Positions 20,612 through 30,601 of a stretch of DNA of 55,788 bases are shown here, piece after piece (the first letter of the stretch is position 1; every line of letters starts with the position of its first letter). This DNA comes from Methylobacterium platani (lineage in GTDB: Bacteria > Pseudomonadota > Alphaproteobacteria > Rhizobiales > Beijerinckiaceae): positions 1-55,788 of the forward strand of contig NZ_LWHQ01000045.1 in the NCBI RefSeq assembly GCF_001653715.1. Reading direction: 5' to 3'. Under the pieces are notes generated by a model, which saw only the letters and a list, made by a program, of their open reading frames with translations, ran no database searches and was not told where the DNA came from. Position numbers and translations under genes: made by a program.

Positions 20612-21482
20612 TGGCACACTCCGCGTCCCCCTCCTCGCTCGCCTCCCCCCGCATGGCCGATCCCGTCCTGACGGTGGACCACGTCACCATGCGGTTCGGC
20701 GGCCTCGTCGCCGTCAACGACCTGTCGTTCCGGGTCGGCCGCGGCGACATCACGGCACTGATCGGCCCGAACGGCGCCGGCAAGACCACGGTCTTCAACT
20801 GCATCACCGGCTTCTACAAGCCGACGGAAGGCATGATGACCCTGCGCCACCGCGACGGGTCCGAGTTCCTGCTGGAGCAGCTGCCCGGCTACGCGGTGAA
20901 CCGGCGCGCGCACGTCGCGCGCACGTTCCAGAACATCCGCCTGTTCACCGGCATGACCGTGCTGGAGAACCTGCTGGTCGCGCAGCACAACCCGCTGATG
21001 CTGGCCTCCGGCTTCACCCTCGCGGGGCTCATCGGCCTGCCGGTCTACCGGCGGGCCGAGAAGGCGGCGATCGAGAAGGCGAAGGCGTGGCTCGAGCGCA
21101 TCCACCTGATGCACCGCGCCGACGATCCGGCCGGCGACCTGCCCTACGGCGACCAGCGCCGGCTCGAGATCGCCCGCGCGATGTGCACCGATCCGGTCCT
21201 GCTCTGCCTCGACGAGCCGGCCGCCGGCCTCAACCCGCGCGAATCGCTGCTCCTCAACGACCTGCTGCGGGCGATCCGCGACGACTACGACACCTCGGTG
21301 CTGCTCATCGAGCACGACATGTCGGTGGTGATGGAGATCTCCGACCACGTCGTGGTGCTCGATTACGGCACCAAGATCGCCGACGGCACGCCGACGGAGA
21401 TCCAGAGCGACCAGAGCGTCATCGCCGCCTATCTGGGCGTCGAGGACGAGGAGGTGGAGCAGGTCGAGGCGGAGGTGGGAGT

Positions 21483-21486
<4 letters not shown>
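20611..21486 (+). CDS. livG: Branched-chain amino acid ABC transporter ATPase LivG
   Basis: A 291-residue ATPase. Walker A is GPNGAGKTT, Walker B VLLCLDEPAAGLNP, and the signature region LPYGDQRRLEIARA has the Gly-poor form normal for LivG. The motif FQNIRLFTGMTVLENL is also typical. The last ten residues are acidic (VEDEEVEQVEAEVGV). The stop overlaps livF (ATGA). Confidence 0.93.
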
Positions 21487-22264
<778 letters not shown>

Positions 22265-22265
<1 letters not shown>

Positions 22266-22630
22266 TGCAGGGGATCCTCTACGAGGAGAGCACGATCTGG
22301 CTCTTCCTGCTCGTCACGGTGGTGATGGGCGGCTGGATGGCCTGGATGATCGGGCGCGGCATCGCGCTCGGCTGGAAGCCGTACTGGCAGGCGGCGGTCT
22401 CGCTGCTGCTGCTCGGCCTCGCCGTGCGCTTCATCCACTACGCCCTGTTCGAGGGCACGCTGTTGTCGCCGCGCTACTACGTCGTCGACACGCTCGTGCT
22501 GCTCGTCATCGGCTCGGCCGGCTACCGCGCCACGCGGGCGCGGCAGATGACGACGCAGTACCGCTGGCTCTACGAGCGCAGCGGTCCCCTGACCTGGCGG
22601 GCCAAGGCCGGCGCGAAGGCCGGCGCCTGA
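22265..22630 (+). CDS. DUF6867-type membrane protein of the liv operon
   Basis: A 121-residue protein with three probable membrane segments (about 12-30, 42-60 and 74-90) and a basic C-terminal tail ending in Lys/Ala/Gly repeats. I recognise it as the small membrane protein, DUF6867 by recollection, that follows livF in Rhizobiales. One-base overlap with livF shows it belongs to the transporter operon. Function is unknown; an accessory part of the transporter is a reasonable guess. Confidence 0.65.
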
Positions 22631-22678
22631 CGCCCCTGCCCTCCTGCGCCCCGAGACGGGGGCAGGATGCGACCCGAT

Positions 22679-22698
22679 CCGGGGGCTTCGTCCCCCGG
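22679..22698. repeat. Intercistronic hairpin before livK
   Basis: CCGGGGG (22679-22685) pairs with CCCCCGG (22692-22698) around a CTTCGT loop, between the DUF6867-type gene and livK. It may part-terminate or stabilise mRNA so that the binding protein is made in excess, a common need in liv systems. Confidence 0.45.
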
Positions 22699-22787
22699 CA
22701 CCCGATCCGGGGTCCCCGCGCCCCGGTCTCCCGGCCGAAAGGGCCTGCGAGCCCGACGTTCTTTCGTCGATCCAGAGGAGTACAGAG

Positions 22788-23915
22788 ATGAAGCGCACGC
22801 TACTGGCCGGCTTCGCCCTCGCGGCCGGCCTCGCCTGGGCCGGATCGGCGCAGGCCCAGATCAAGATCGGCGTCGCCGGTCCGATCACCGGCAACAACGC
22901 CGCCTTCGGCGCCCAGCTGAAGAACGGCGCCGAGCAGGCCGTGAACGACATCAACAAGGCCGGCGGCATCAACGGCCAGAAGATCGTGCTGGTGATCGGC
23001 GACGACGCCTCCGATCCGAAGCAGGGCGTCTCGGTCGCCAACAAGTTCGCCGCCGACGGCGTGAAGGCCGTGGTCGGCCACTTCAACTCCGGCGTCTCGA
23101 TCCCGGCCTCCGACGTCTACGCCGAGTCCGGCATCGTCGAGATCACCCCGGCCTCGACCAACCCGAAATACACCGACCGCAAGCTGTGGAACACCTTCCG
23201 CACCTGCGGCCGCGACGACCAGCAGGGCGCGGTCGCCGGCGCCTGGCTCGCCGAGAAGTTCAAGGGCAAGAACGTCGCCTTCGTGCACGACAAGACCCCG
23301 TACGGCCGCGGCCTCGCCGACGAGACCCTGAAGGCGCTGAAGGCCAAGGGCGGCAAGGACGTGCTGTTCGAGGGCATCAACCCGGGCGAGAAGGACTATT
23401 CCGCCCTGGTGTCGAAGCTGAAGCAGGCCAAGGCCGACGTGGTCTATTACGGCGGCCTGCACACCGAGGCCGGCCTGATCGTGCGCCAGATGCGCGACCA
23501 GGGCCTCAACGCTCCGCTGATGAGTGGCGACGGCATCACCGACAAGGAGTTCGCCCAGATCGCCGGCCCGGGCGCCGACGGCACGCTGATGACCTTCTCG
23601 CCGGATGCCCGCAAGAACCCCAACGCCAAGGACGTCGTCGCCGCCTTCAAGGCGCGCAACATCGACCCCGAGGCCTACACCCTCTACTCCTACGCCGCCG
23701 TGCAGATCCTGAAGGACGCCATGGAGGCCACCAAGTCGACCGACGGCAAGAAGGTCGCGGCCTACATGCACGAGGGCAAGCCGTTCAAGACCGTGATCGG
23801 CGATATCTCGTACGACAAGAAGGGTGACATCACCCGTCCCGACTACGTGATGTACATGTGGAAGAAAGGCGGCGACGGCCGGATCGACTATACCGGCAAC
23901 GAGATGACCCAGTAA
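22788..23915 (+). CDS. livK: Branched-chain amino acid ABC transporter substrate-binding protein
   Basis: A 375-residue periplasmic binding protein of the LivK/BraC type. It has a signal peptide (MKRTLLAGFALAAGLAWAGSAQA, cut before QIKIG) and the family pattern IGVAGPITGNNAAFG, with GHFNSGVSIPASDVY and ITPASTNPKYT in the ligand region. GAGGAG is 7 nt before the ATG. It closes the liv operon, 157 bp after the previous gene, and is followed by a strong terminator. Confidence 0.92.
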   Translation: MKRTLLAGFALAAGLAWAGSAQAQIKIGVAGPITGNNAAFGAQLKNGAEQAVNDINKAGGINGQKIVLVIGDDASDPKQGVSVANKFAADGVKAVVGHFNSGVSIPASDVYAESGIVEITPASTNPKYTDRKLWNTFRTCGRDDQQGAVAGAWLAEKFKGKNVAFVHDKTPYGRGLADETLKALKAKGGKDVLFEGINPGEKDYSALVSKLKQAKADVVYYGGLHTEAGLIVRQMRDQGLNAPLMSGDGITDKEFAQIAGPGADGTLMTFSPDARKNPNAKDVVAAFKARNIDPEAYTLYSYAAVQILKDAMEATKSTDGKKVAAYMHEGKPFKTVIGDISYDKKGDITRPDYVMYMWKKGGDGRIDYTGNEMTQ

Positions 23916-23934
23916 AAACCGGCATCGCCGAATC

Positions 23935-23965
23935 GGCCCGGCGCCCCGCGCGCCGGGCCTTTTTT
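23935..23965 (+). terminator. Intrinsic terminator of the liv operon
   Basis: A 9-bp perfect GC stem (GGCCCGGCG at 23935-23943 with CGCCGGGCC at 23951-23959), a 7-nt loop and six T (23960-23965). It lies 19 bp after the livK stop. This is the clearest rho-independent terminator in the window. Confidence 0.92.
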
Positions 23966-24167
23966 CCGTTGACGAAGCCGTGCGTGCGTCACCCGCGCGG
24001 CTTGCGCGTCCCTTCGCCTCACCTTACATGCACAGCGAGCGTTACAAGGCCATCAGCGCGCCCGGCATCTCGGCCGAGCACCCGTACGGCCGGCCGCGTC
24101 GCGATCAATCGATGAAGATGTCTCCCGGCGGCGCCGACCGCGACGGCGACCCGGGTGGAGAGTGTGA

Positions 24168-24446
24168 ATGGCGAAAGAAGAGTTGATGCAGTTCGACGGT
24201 CTCGTGCTCGAGATCCTGCCGGACGCACGGTACCGCGTGCAGCTCGACCAGGGCCACGAGATCGTGGCTTACACGGCCGGCAAGATGAAGAAGAACCGCA
24301 TCAAGACTCTGGCCGGCGATCGGGTCACCGTCGAGATGTCGCCCTACGACCTGGAGAAGGGCCGTCTGGTGTTCCGCCACAAGGACGAGCGCTCCTCGGG
24401 CCCGCGTCCGCCGTTCCGCGGCGGCAGCCAGTTCCGCCGGCGCTGA
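24168..24446 (+). CDS. infA: Translation initiation factor IF-1 with C-terminal extension
   Basis: A 92-residue S1/OB-fold protein. Residues 1-72 match IF-1 closely (MAKEELMQFDGLVLEILPDARYRV, HEIVAYTAGKMKKNRIKTLAGDRVTVEMSPYDL), binding the A site of the 30S subunit. Ordinary IF-1 ends near residue 72; here about 20 more residues form a basic Arg/Gly/Pro tail (RPPFRGGSQFRRR). This is probably the second infA paralogue of these bacteria. It stands alone after the liv terminator. Confidence 0.88.
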   Translation: MAKEELMQFDGLVLEILPDARYRVQLDQGHEIVAYTAGKMKKNRIKTLAGDRVTVEMSPYDLEKGRLVFRHKDERSSGPRPPFRGGSQFRRR

Positions 24447-24525
24447 TCCTTCTTCCATCAAGACCGATGTCTGCGCGGGGCTGGGGTGAGAACCCTGGCC
24501 TTTTGCGCGTCTCAAGAGGCCTGCC

Positions 24526-25209
24526 ATGACCCGCCCCCTGGTGATCGCCCCCTCGATCCTCTCGGCCGATTTCTCCCGGCTCGGCGAGGAGGTCCGCGAC
24601 GTGGTCGCGGCCGGGGCCGACTGGGTCCATATCGACGTGATGGACGGCCATTTTGTGCCCAACCTCACCTTCGGCCCGGCGGTGGTCAAGGCCCTGCGCC
24701 CGCACACCAGCGCGGTGTTCGACGTCCACCTGATGATCGCCCCGGCCGACCCCTACCTCGCGGCCTTCGCCGAGGCCGGCGCCGACATCATCACGGTCCA
24801 TGCCGAGGCGGGCCCCCACCTGCACCGCTCGCTCCAGACCATCCGGGCGCTCGGCAAGAAGGCGGGGGTTGCGATCAATCCGGGCTCGCCGGCGAGCCTC
24901 GTCGAGCCGGTGCTCGACATGGTCGACCTCGTGCTGTGCATGACCGTCAACCCGGGCTTCGGCGGTCAGAGCTTCATCGGCTCAGTCTGCGAGACGGTCT
25001 CGCGGGTGCGCGCGATGACCGCCGGCCGCGACATCGACATCGAGGTCGACGGCGGCGTGACCCCGGAGACGGCGCCGGCCGTCGTGAAGGCGGGCGCGAA
25101 CGCGCTGGTCGCCGGCTCGGCGACCTTCAAGGGCGGGCGCGAGGCCTATGCGTCCAACATCGCGGCGATCCGCCGGGCGGCGGAGGGCGCGACGGGGCAG
25201 TGGGTGTGA
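24526..25209 (+). CDS. rpe: Ribulose-phosphate 3-epimerase
   Basis: A 227-residue TIM-barrel enzyme converting ribulose-5-phosphate to xylulose-5-phosphate in the pentose phosphate and Calvin pathways. Seen motifs: IAPSILSADFSRL, HIDVMDGHFVPNLTFGP (metal and catalytic Asp), DVHLMI, MTVNPGFGGQSF (phosphate loop) and EVDGGV. Full length. Starts 79 bp after infA with the same direction, and converges on the small minus-strand genes. Confidence 0.95.
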   Translation: MTRPLVIAPSILSADFSRLGEEVRDVVAAGADWVHIDVMDGHFVPNLTFGPAVVKALRPHTSAVFDVHLMIAPADPYLAAFAEAGADIITVHAEAGPHLHRSLQTIRALGKKAGVAINPGSPASLVEPVLDMVDLVLCMTVNPGFGGQSFIGSVCETVSRVRAMTAGRDIDIEVDGGVTPETAPAVVKAGANALVAGSATFKGGREAYASNIAAIRRAAEGATGQWV

Positions 25210-25297
25210 AATCGGCTTGCGGTCGGGTACCCTGCCGCGGGAGTGGCGATGACGGCCGCAATCGCCCATACGCGACCGGCCGTCCAGGACCGCTCCC

Positions 25298-25495
25298 TCA
25301 GCGCCCGGCCACCCGCCGCACCGGTCCCGGATGCGCCCGCGGGCGTCGGGGCGGGGTCGCCGCCGCGGCTTCGACTTTCGCCGCCCGCCGGTCGAGCCGG
25401 GCGGCCGAGCGGCGCGAGGCCGTCACGCCGGCGAGGGCGGCCGCGCCGACCAGGCAGGGCACCAGGACCAGGGCGTAGGTCGTCAGGCTCATCAT
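25298..25495 (-). CDS. Small membrane protein, unknown
   Basis: A 65-residue frame whose ATG overlaps the stop of the gene before it (ATGA). It starts MMSLTTYALVLVPCLVGAAALAG, one clear membrane segment, followed by a very basic, Ala/Pro/Arg-rich cytoplasmic tail. No family recognised. It may be the third gene of a parC operon. The coupling and membrane segment support it; the low-complexity tail weakens it. Confidence 0.45.
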   Translation of the reverse strand: MMSLTTYALVLVPCLVGAAALAGVTASRRSAARLDRRAAKVEAAAATPPRRPRAHPGPVRRVAGR

Positions 25496-25788
25496 CGCAG
25501 GGTCGTCAACGTCAGCCTCGCACCGAAGTGTAGACCAACGCCGAGCACGAACCAAACGACCATCAGCGCGAGGGCGGGCGCGGTGACGCGGCCCGTCGTC
25601 GCCATGGCGGCGGTGAGCGGAGCGACGATGCCGGTGATCATGAAGCCGGCCGCCCCGATATTCATCAGGTTGGCGGTCAGCTTCACCTGCTCGTTGTGGA
25701 CGAGGATGTCGCGGGCGAGCAGCACCCGCTCGCGCTCCTCGTCGCTGTCCTGGTCACCCTCCCCCCGAGGTTGCGGCCCGCTCGCCAT
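25492..25788 (-). CDS. Two-pass membrane protein downstream of parC
   Basis: A 98-residue protein. The first 35 residues are charged (DQDSDEERERVLLARDILVHNEQVKLTANLM), and two membrane segments follow: about residues 42-62 and 68-88. Starts 18 bp after the parC stop, so it is probably co-transcribed. No named family is recognised with confidence. An alphaproteobacterial conserved hypothetical is the best description. Confidence 0.65.
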   Translation of the reverse strand: MASGPQPRGEGDQDSDEERERVLLARDILVHNEQVKLTANLMNIGAAGFMITGIVAPLTAAMATTGRVTAPALALMVVWFVLGVGLHFGARLTLTTLR

Positions 25789-25806
25789 GCGCGATCCGGG
25801 CCCCGG

Positions 25807-28053
25807 TCACGGGCGCGCGGCTTTGGGGTAGCCCCGCGGCGCCATCGCCCCGGCGCCGCCGCGATGGCCGACCCACTTCGCCAGATCCTCGCCGGCTTCC
25901 GTCCGCGTGCGCCCGGCGCTGTCGGGCCAGGTCAGACCGTCGGCGAGGCGGAAGATGACGACGGAATCGAGGGCGCCGTCGCGGTACTTCTGCAGCCGCA
26001 CGCCCTTGCCGCGCACCATCTCGGGAATCTCGGCGAGCGGGAACACGGTCATCAGGCGGTTGGTGCCGCAGACCGCGACGTGGTCGCCCTCCCCCACCTC
26101 GACGACGAGGCTCGCCGTCGCCGGATCGTCGAGGCCGATCACCTGCTTGCCCTTGCGGGTATTGGCCACGAGGCCGTCGGCCGGGGTGACGAAGCCGCGC
26201 CCGTCGGTGGTGGCGAGGAGCAGCTTCACGCCGGGCTTGTGCGCCCAGACGGTGACGATCTCCGAACCCTCGTCCATGTCGACCATCAGGCGGATCGGAT
26301 CGCCGACGCCGCGCCCGCCCGGGAGCTTGGCGGCATCGAGCGTGAACACCTTGCCGTTCGAGGCCAGCACCAGGATCTTGGCGGTGGTCTCGGTCGGGAA
26401 GCCGATCTTCAGGGCGTCGTCGCCCTTGAACTGCACCGCCGAGAGATCGGCGACGTGGCCCTTGAGCGCCCGGATCCAGCCTTTCTGCGACACGATCACG
26501 GTGATCGGCTCGCGCTCGACCATCGCTTCCGAGAAGTCGATGCCGGAGGTATCGGGCGGGTTCTCGAGCGTCGTGCGGCGGCGGCCGAGCGGGGTCTCGG
26601 GGCCGTAGGTCTTGCGCACGTCGCGGATCTGCTTGGTGATCGCCTTCCACTGCCGCTCGTCGGAGCCGAGCAGCCCGTCGAGGTCCGCCTTCTCGGCGGT
26701 CAGCGTCTCGTGCTCGCGCTTCAGCTCCATCTCCTCGAGCTTGCGCAAGCTGCGCAGCCGCGTGTCGAGGATCGCGTTGGCCTGCAGCTCGGTGAGTTCG
26801 AAGACCCGCATCAGCTCGGCCTTCGGCTCGTCCTCCTCGCGGATGATCTGGATCACCCGGTCGAGGTCGAGATAGACGATGAGGAGGCCGCCGAGGATCT
26901 CGAGCCGGCGCTCGATCTGGGCGAGGCGGTGGCGCGAGCGGCGCTGCAGCACGACCCGGCGATGGTCGAGCCATTCGCGCAGGGCTTCCGCCAGGCCGAT
27001 CACCCGCGGCACCGTGCCCCCGACCAGCACGTTCATGTTGAGGGAGATGCGGCTTTCCAGCTCGGTGAGCCGGAACAGCGATTCCATCATCACCACGGGG
27101 TCGACGGTGCGCGAACGCGGCTCCAGCACCACCCGCACGTCCTCGGCCGATTCGTCGCGCACGTCGGCGAGGAGCGGCAGCTTCTTCTCCTGCAGAAGCT
27201 CGGCCATCTTCTCGATCAGCCGGGCCTTCGGCACGCCGTAGGGGATCTCGGTGACGACGACCGCCCAGGTGCCGCGGCCGAGATCCTCCTTCTGCCAGCG
27301 CGCCCGGACCCGGAAACCGCCGCGCCCGGTACGGTAGGCCTCGGCGATCGAGGCCGCCGGATCGATGACGATGCCGCCGGTCGGGAAGTCGGGTCCCTTG
27401 ACGAAGTGGGTCAGCTGCTCGGAGGTCGCGGCCGGGTGACCGATGAGGTAGAGCGCCGCCTCGCACAGCTCCGCCACGTTGTGCGGCGGGATCGAGGTCG
27501 CCATGCCGACGGCGATGCCCTGCGAGCCGTTGGCGAGCAGGTTCGGGAAGGCCGCCGGCAGGACGACCGGCTCCTCCTCCTGCCCGTCGTAGTTCGGGCG
27601 GAAATCGACCGCGTCCTCGTCCATCCCCTCCAGCAGGAGACGGGCGACCTCGGTCATCCGGCACTCGGTGTACCGCTGGGCCGCCGGGTTGTCGCCGTCG
27701 ATGTTGCCGAAATTGCCCTGGCCGTCGACCAGGGGGTAGCGCTGGGCGAAGTCCTGGGCGAGGCGCACGAGCGCATCGTAGACCGCGACGTCGCCGTGGG
27801 GATGGTACTTGCCGATCACGTCGCCGACGACGCGGGCGCACTTCTTGTAGGCGCTGCCGGGATCGAGGCGCAGCAGGCGCATCGCGTGCAGGATGCGCCG
27901 ATGCACGGGCTTGAGGCCGTCGCGGGCATCGGGCAGCGCCCGGTGCATGATGGTCGAGAGCGCGTAGGCGAGGTAGCGCTCCTCCAGCGCCGCCTTCAGG
28001 TCGACGTTCTCGATCCCGTCGCGATCGGAGGGTGGCTCGAAGGGCTTTCCCAT
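25807..28053 (-). CDS. parC: DNA topoisomerase IV subunit A
   Basis: A 748-residue type IIA topoisomerase A subunit that cuts and passes duplex DNA to separate daughter chromosomes, with ParE encoded elsewhere. The catalytic Tyr is Y128 in AAQRYTECRMT; the N-terminal arm has ALPDARDGLKPVHRRILHAM. Its length and its six-bladed but shorter C-terminal domain fit ParC rather than GyrA (no GyrA-box QRRGGKG seen). At the quinolone-contact helix it reads HPHGDVAVYDAL: Val89 and Asp93 stand where E. coli ParC has Ser80 and Glu84. Confidence 0.92.
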   Translation of the reverse strand: MGKPFEPPSDRDGIENVDLKAALEERYLAYALSTIMHRALPDARDGLKPVHRRILHAMRLLRLDPGSAYKKCARVVGDVIGKYHPHGDVAVYDALVRLAQDFAQRYPLVDGQGNFGNIDGDNPAAQRYTECRMTEVARLLLEGMDEDAVDFRPNYDGQEEEPVVLPAAFPNLLANGSQGIAVGMATSIPPHNVAELCEAALYLIGHPAATSEQLTHFVKGPDFPTGGIVIDPAASIAEAYRTGRGGFRVRARWQKEDLGRGTWAVVVTEIPYGVPKARLIEKMAELLQEKKLPLLADVRDESAEDVRVVLEPRSRTVDPVVMMESLFRLTELESRISLNMNVLVGGTVPRVIGLAEALREWLDHRRVVLQRRSRHRLAQIERRLEILGGLLIVYLDLDRVIQIIREEDEPKAELMRVFELTELQANAILDTRLRSLRKLEEMELKREHETLTAEKADLDGLLGSDERQWKAITKQIRDVRKTYGPETPLGRRRTTLENPPDTSGIDFSEAMVEREPITVIVSQKGWIRALKGHVADLSAVQFKGDDALKIGFPTETTAKILVLASNGKVFTLDAAKLPGGRGVGDPIRLMVDMDEGSEIVTVWAHKPGVKLLLATTDGRGFVTPADGLVANTRKGKQVIGLDDPATASLVVEVGEGDHVAVCGTNRLMTVFPLAEIPEMVRGKGVRLQKYRDGALDSVVIFRLADGLTWPDSAGRTRTEAGEDLAKWVGHRGGAGAMAPRGYPKAARP

Positions 28054-28230
28054 GGGCGGACGTCAACTCACGATTTCGGCGGTCTCAAGACCAGAACATA
28101 ACACGAACATCTGCCGATTGCCAGGAACGGATGGACAACCTTTCCGTGCAATCGGTCGAGGCCTTCGCGGCGCGCCGGTACCGGCGCCGGTCGGGCTTGG
28201 CCCCGCCCCGTTCGGCGCGGGGCGAGGGAT

Positions 28231-28971
28231 TCACGAGGCTCCCGCGGTGCCGAGCGCCACGAAGCGCACCCGCTCCTCCGGCTCGGGCACGTCGCGCGGG
28301 CCCCAGATGTGCTGATCGAGGAAATAACCCGTTAAGGTAAAGCCTTGCTTGACCTCCCGGCTCGTCGGCACGTTGAGGCCGCGGCGGTCGGCGCGGTCGA
28401 CCAGGAAGTCGGGCAAGGCCAGCAGCCGGTCGCGCCAGGGCTCGCCGGCGGCGGCGCTCACGGCGCGCCCGCTCTTCGGCGAGACGAAAGCCAGGTACTC
28501 GTTGGTGCCGGTGGCGGCGCAGGACGAGAGGTCGAGGCCGAAGCCGAGCTCGGCCAGCACCGCGAGCTCGAACCGCACCATCAGGGCGGGCGCCACCTCG
28601 GGCTCGTGCAGGTGCTCGATCAGCACCTTGGCGACGGCGAACAGGGCCGGATGGGGATCGCGCTCAGGGAGAAGCCGCAGCAGCCCGGCGGCATAGCCGA
28701 TGCCGTAGAGGGCGAGGCGCGAGCCGATCAGCCGGGCGCTGGCGCTCTCCAGCGGCTCGACCGCGTAGGCGCCCAAGGACTCGTCGAGGCGGGCCCGCCA
28801 CACCGCCCGCACCAGGTTGCCGGGCTGGAGCACCGGCTGCATCCGCCGCGAGCGCCCGCCATGGACGAGGCCGAGATGGCGGCCGTGCTCCGCCGTCATC
28901 AATTCGAGGACGACGCCGGTCTCGCCGTGCCGCCGCGCCCCGAGAACCAGCCCGTCATCCGTCCATTGCAT
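28231..28971 (-). CDS. recO: DNA repair protein RecO
   Basis: A 246-residue protein with the RecO start MQWTDDGLVLGARRHGETGVVLELMTAEHGRHLGLVHGG, an OB fold, then a helical region with LRLLPERDPHPALF and a C-terminal part that holds LSSCAATG. RecO helps RecR load RecA on SSB-coated gaps. It lies 177 bp upstream of parC on the same strand; the gap shows no clear terminator, so the two may share a transcript. Confidence 0.93.
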   Translation of the reverse strand: MQWTDDGLVLGARRHGETGVVLELMTAEHGRHLGLVHGGRSRRMQPVLQPGNLVRAVWRARLDESLGAYAVEPLESASARLIGSRLALYGIGYAAGLLRLLPERDPHPALFAVAKVLIEHLHEPEVAPALMVRFELAVLAELGFGLDLSSCAATGTNEYLAFVSPKSGRAVSAAAGEPWRDRLLALPDFLVDRADRRGLNVPTSREVKQGFTLTGYFLDQHIWGPRDVPEPEERVRFVALGTAGAS

Positions 28972-29032
28972 GGGAGGGTAGATAGTCGCTCGAGCGCCGG
29001 ATCGGAACCGATCGTCAGGCCGGCACCGGCCG

Positions 29033-30601
29033 TCAGGCCGGCGGCAGCATCACGGCAAACCAGATCCGCGTGCCGCGTCCCGGCTCGCTCGAGACGCCGA
29101 TCCGCCCGCCCATCAGCTCGACGAGGTGCCGGCAGATGACGAGGCCCAGCCCGCTGCCGCCGAAGCGGCGCCGGATCGATTCGTCGCCCTGGCCGAACGG
29201 TACGAACAACCGCTCCTGCTGCGCCGCCGACATGCCGATGCCGGTGTCGCTCACGGTGAACAGCAGCCTGCCCTCGCTGCCCCGCCCGGTATCCGGGGCC
29301 ACCGCCAGGACGACCCGCCCCGCCGGGGTGAACTTCACCGCGTTGGTGAGGAGGTTGAGCAGCACCTGGCGCAGGCGTCCGACGTCGCCGAGCACCAGGG
29401 TCGGGGTGGCGGGGTCGCGCCAGACCTCCACGGCGACGCCCTTGCGGGCGGCGGCCCCGCGGGCGACGGCGGCGGTGCCCGCCAGCAGGTCGGCGAGGAG
29501 GAAGGATTCGGGGTCGAGGGCGACCTGGCCGGCCTCGATCTGCGCCACGTCGAGGACGTCGTCGACGACCCGGATCAGGATCTCGCCGGCCTCCTGGACG
29601 GCCGCGAGGTGGCGCAGGGTCTCGGGCTCGCGCGAGCGGCTGAGCATGTGCTCGGTGTAGCCGAGGACCGCGTTGAGCGGGTTGCGGATCTCGTGGCTCA
29701 TCATCGCCAGGAAGTCCGACTTCGCGCGGTTGGCCTGCTCGGCCCCGTCCCGGGCGCTGGCCAGCGCCTGCTCGGCGCGCTTGCGGGCGGTGATGTCGAG
29801 GGTGAGGCCGACGATGCGCCCGCTCAGGCCGTGAGCGTCGTCGAGGACGCGGCCGAGGCTCTGGATCCAGCGCACGCCGCCATGCTCGGCCGTGACCCGG
29901 ACGTCGACCGAGAACGGGGTGCGGGTGGTGACCGCCTTGGTCACCGCGTCCCACAGCATCGCCCGGTCGGCGGCGTCGACGAGGCCGGTCCAGGCCGAGG
30001 AGGTGATGATGCAGGCCTGCGCCGACAGGCCGTGCAGGCGCGCGCCCTCCGCCGACAGGGAGAGCGCGCCGGTGCGCATGTTCCAGTCCCACAGCCCGAC
30101 GCCGGCGGCCTTGTGGGTGAGGAGCAGCAGGTTGGTGGTGGCCTCCAGCGCCTGGTTGTCGGCCACGACGTCGTCGACGTCGGCGGCGGTCACCATCCAG
30201 CCGGACAGCGAGGCGCCCTCGCGGACCGGCACGAGGTCGGTCTGGTGCCAGTGCCAGCGCCCGCTGACGTCGCGCAGGCGGATCGTCAGGTCGTAGGGCT
30301 GGCCCGACTCGACCGCCGCGGCGCGCGCCGCCGCAGCCCGGGCCCGGTCCTTGGGGTGGATCGCGCCGTCCAGGTCCTCGGGCTCGCCGAGGCCCGAGGC
30401 GATCGCCCGCGCGGCCCGGTTGGCGAATTGCACGGCCCCCGCGGGATCGAGCATCCAGATCTTCTGCGGCAATGCGTCGAGGATCAGGCGCGACGGCAGC
30501 CCGCTCATCCCCGGTTCGCTCTCCGGCAGCGCACGGCCGAGGGCGTCGCCCGGTCCGGCGACCGGAATGCCCTCGAACGGATGCGCGGTCCGCGCCGTCA
30601 T
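29033..30601 (-). CDS. PAS-domain sensor histidine kinase
   Basis: A 522-residue cytoplasmic histidine kinase; no membrane segment seen. Two PAS domains occupy about 40-150 and 155-275, the second ending in GLTLDITARKRAEQAL. HisKA follows with the phospho-acceptor His303 in SHEIRNPLNAVLGY. The ATPase domain has the N box LLNLLTNAVKFTP, G1 DTGIGMS and G2 GGSGLGL. No receiver domain and no response regulator gene lies near, so it is an orphan. GGTGGAG upstream of ATG 30601 sets the start. Ligand unknown. Confidence 0.9.
   Translation of the reverse strand: MTARTAHPFEGIPVAGPGDALGRALPESEPGMSGLPSRLILDALPQKIWMLDPAGAVQFANRAARAIASGLGEPEDLDGAIHPKDRARAAAARAAAVESGQPYDLTIRLRDVSGRWHWHQTDLVPVREGASLSGWMVTAADVDDVVADNQALEATTNLLLLTHKAAGVGLWDWNMRTGALSLSAEGARLHGLSAQACIITSSAWTGLVDAADRAMLWDAVTKAVTTRTPFSVDVRVTAEHGGVRWIQSLGRVLDDAHGLSGRIVGLTLDITARKRAEQALASARDGAEQANRAKSDFLAMMSHEIRNPLNAVLGYTEHMLSRSREPETLRHLAAVQEAGEILIRVVDDVLDVAQIEAGQVALDPESFLLADLLAGTAAVARGAAARKGVAVEVWRDPATPTLVLGDVGRLRQVLLNLLTNAVKFTPAGRVVLAVAPDTGRGSEGRLLFTVSDTGIGMSAAQQERLFVPFGQGDESIRRRFGGSGLGLVICRHLVELMGGRIGVSSEPGRGTRIWFAVMLPPA

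Noticed and set aside
23966..24167. Short frame and possible promoter before infA
   Set aside because: The frame has no coding character and the best -35/-10 pair (TTGCGC, TACATG) is weak.
25696..28101. 801-codon plus-strand frame antisense to parC
   Set aside because: Low-complexity translation with no domain; ParC on the other strand is certain.
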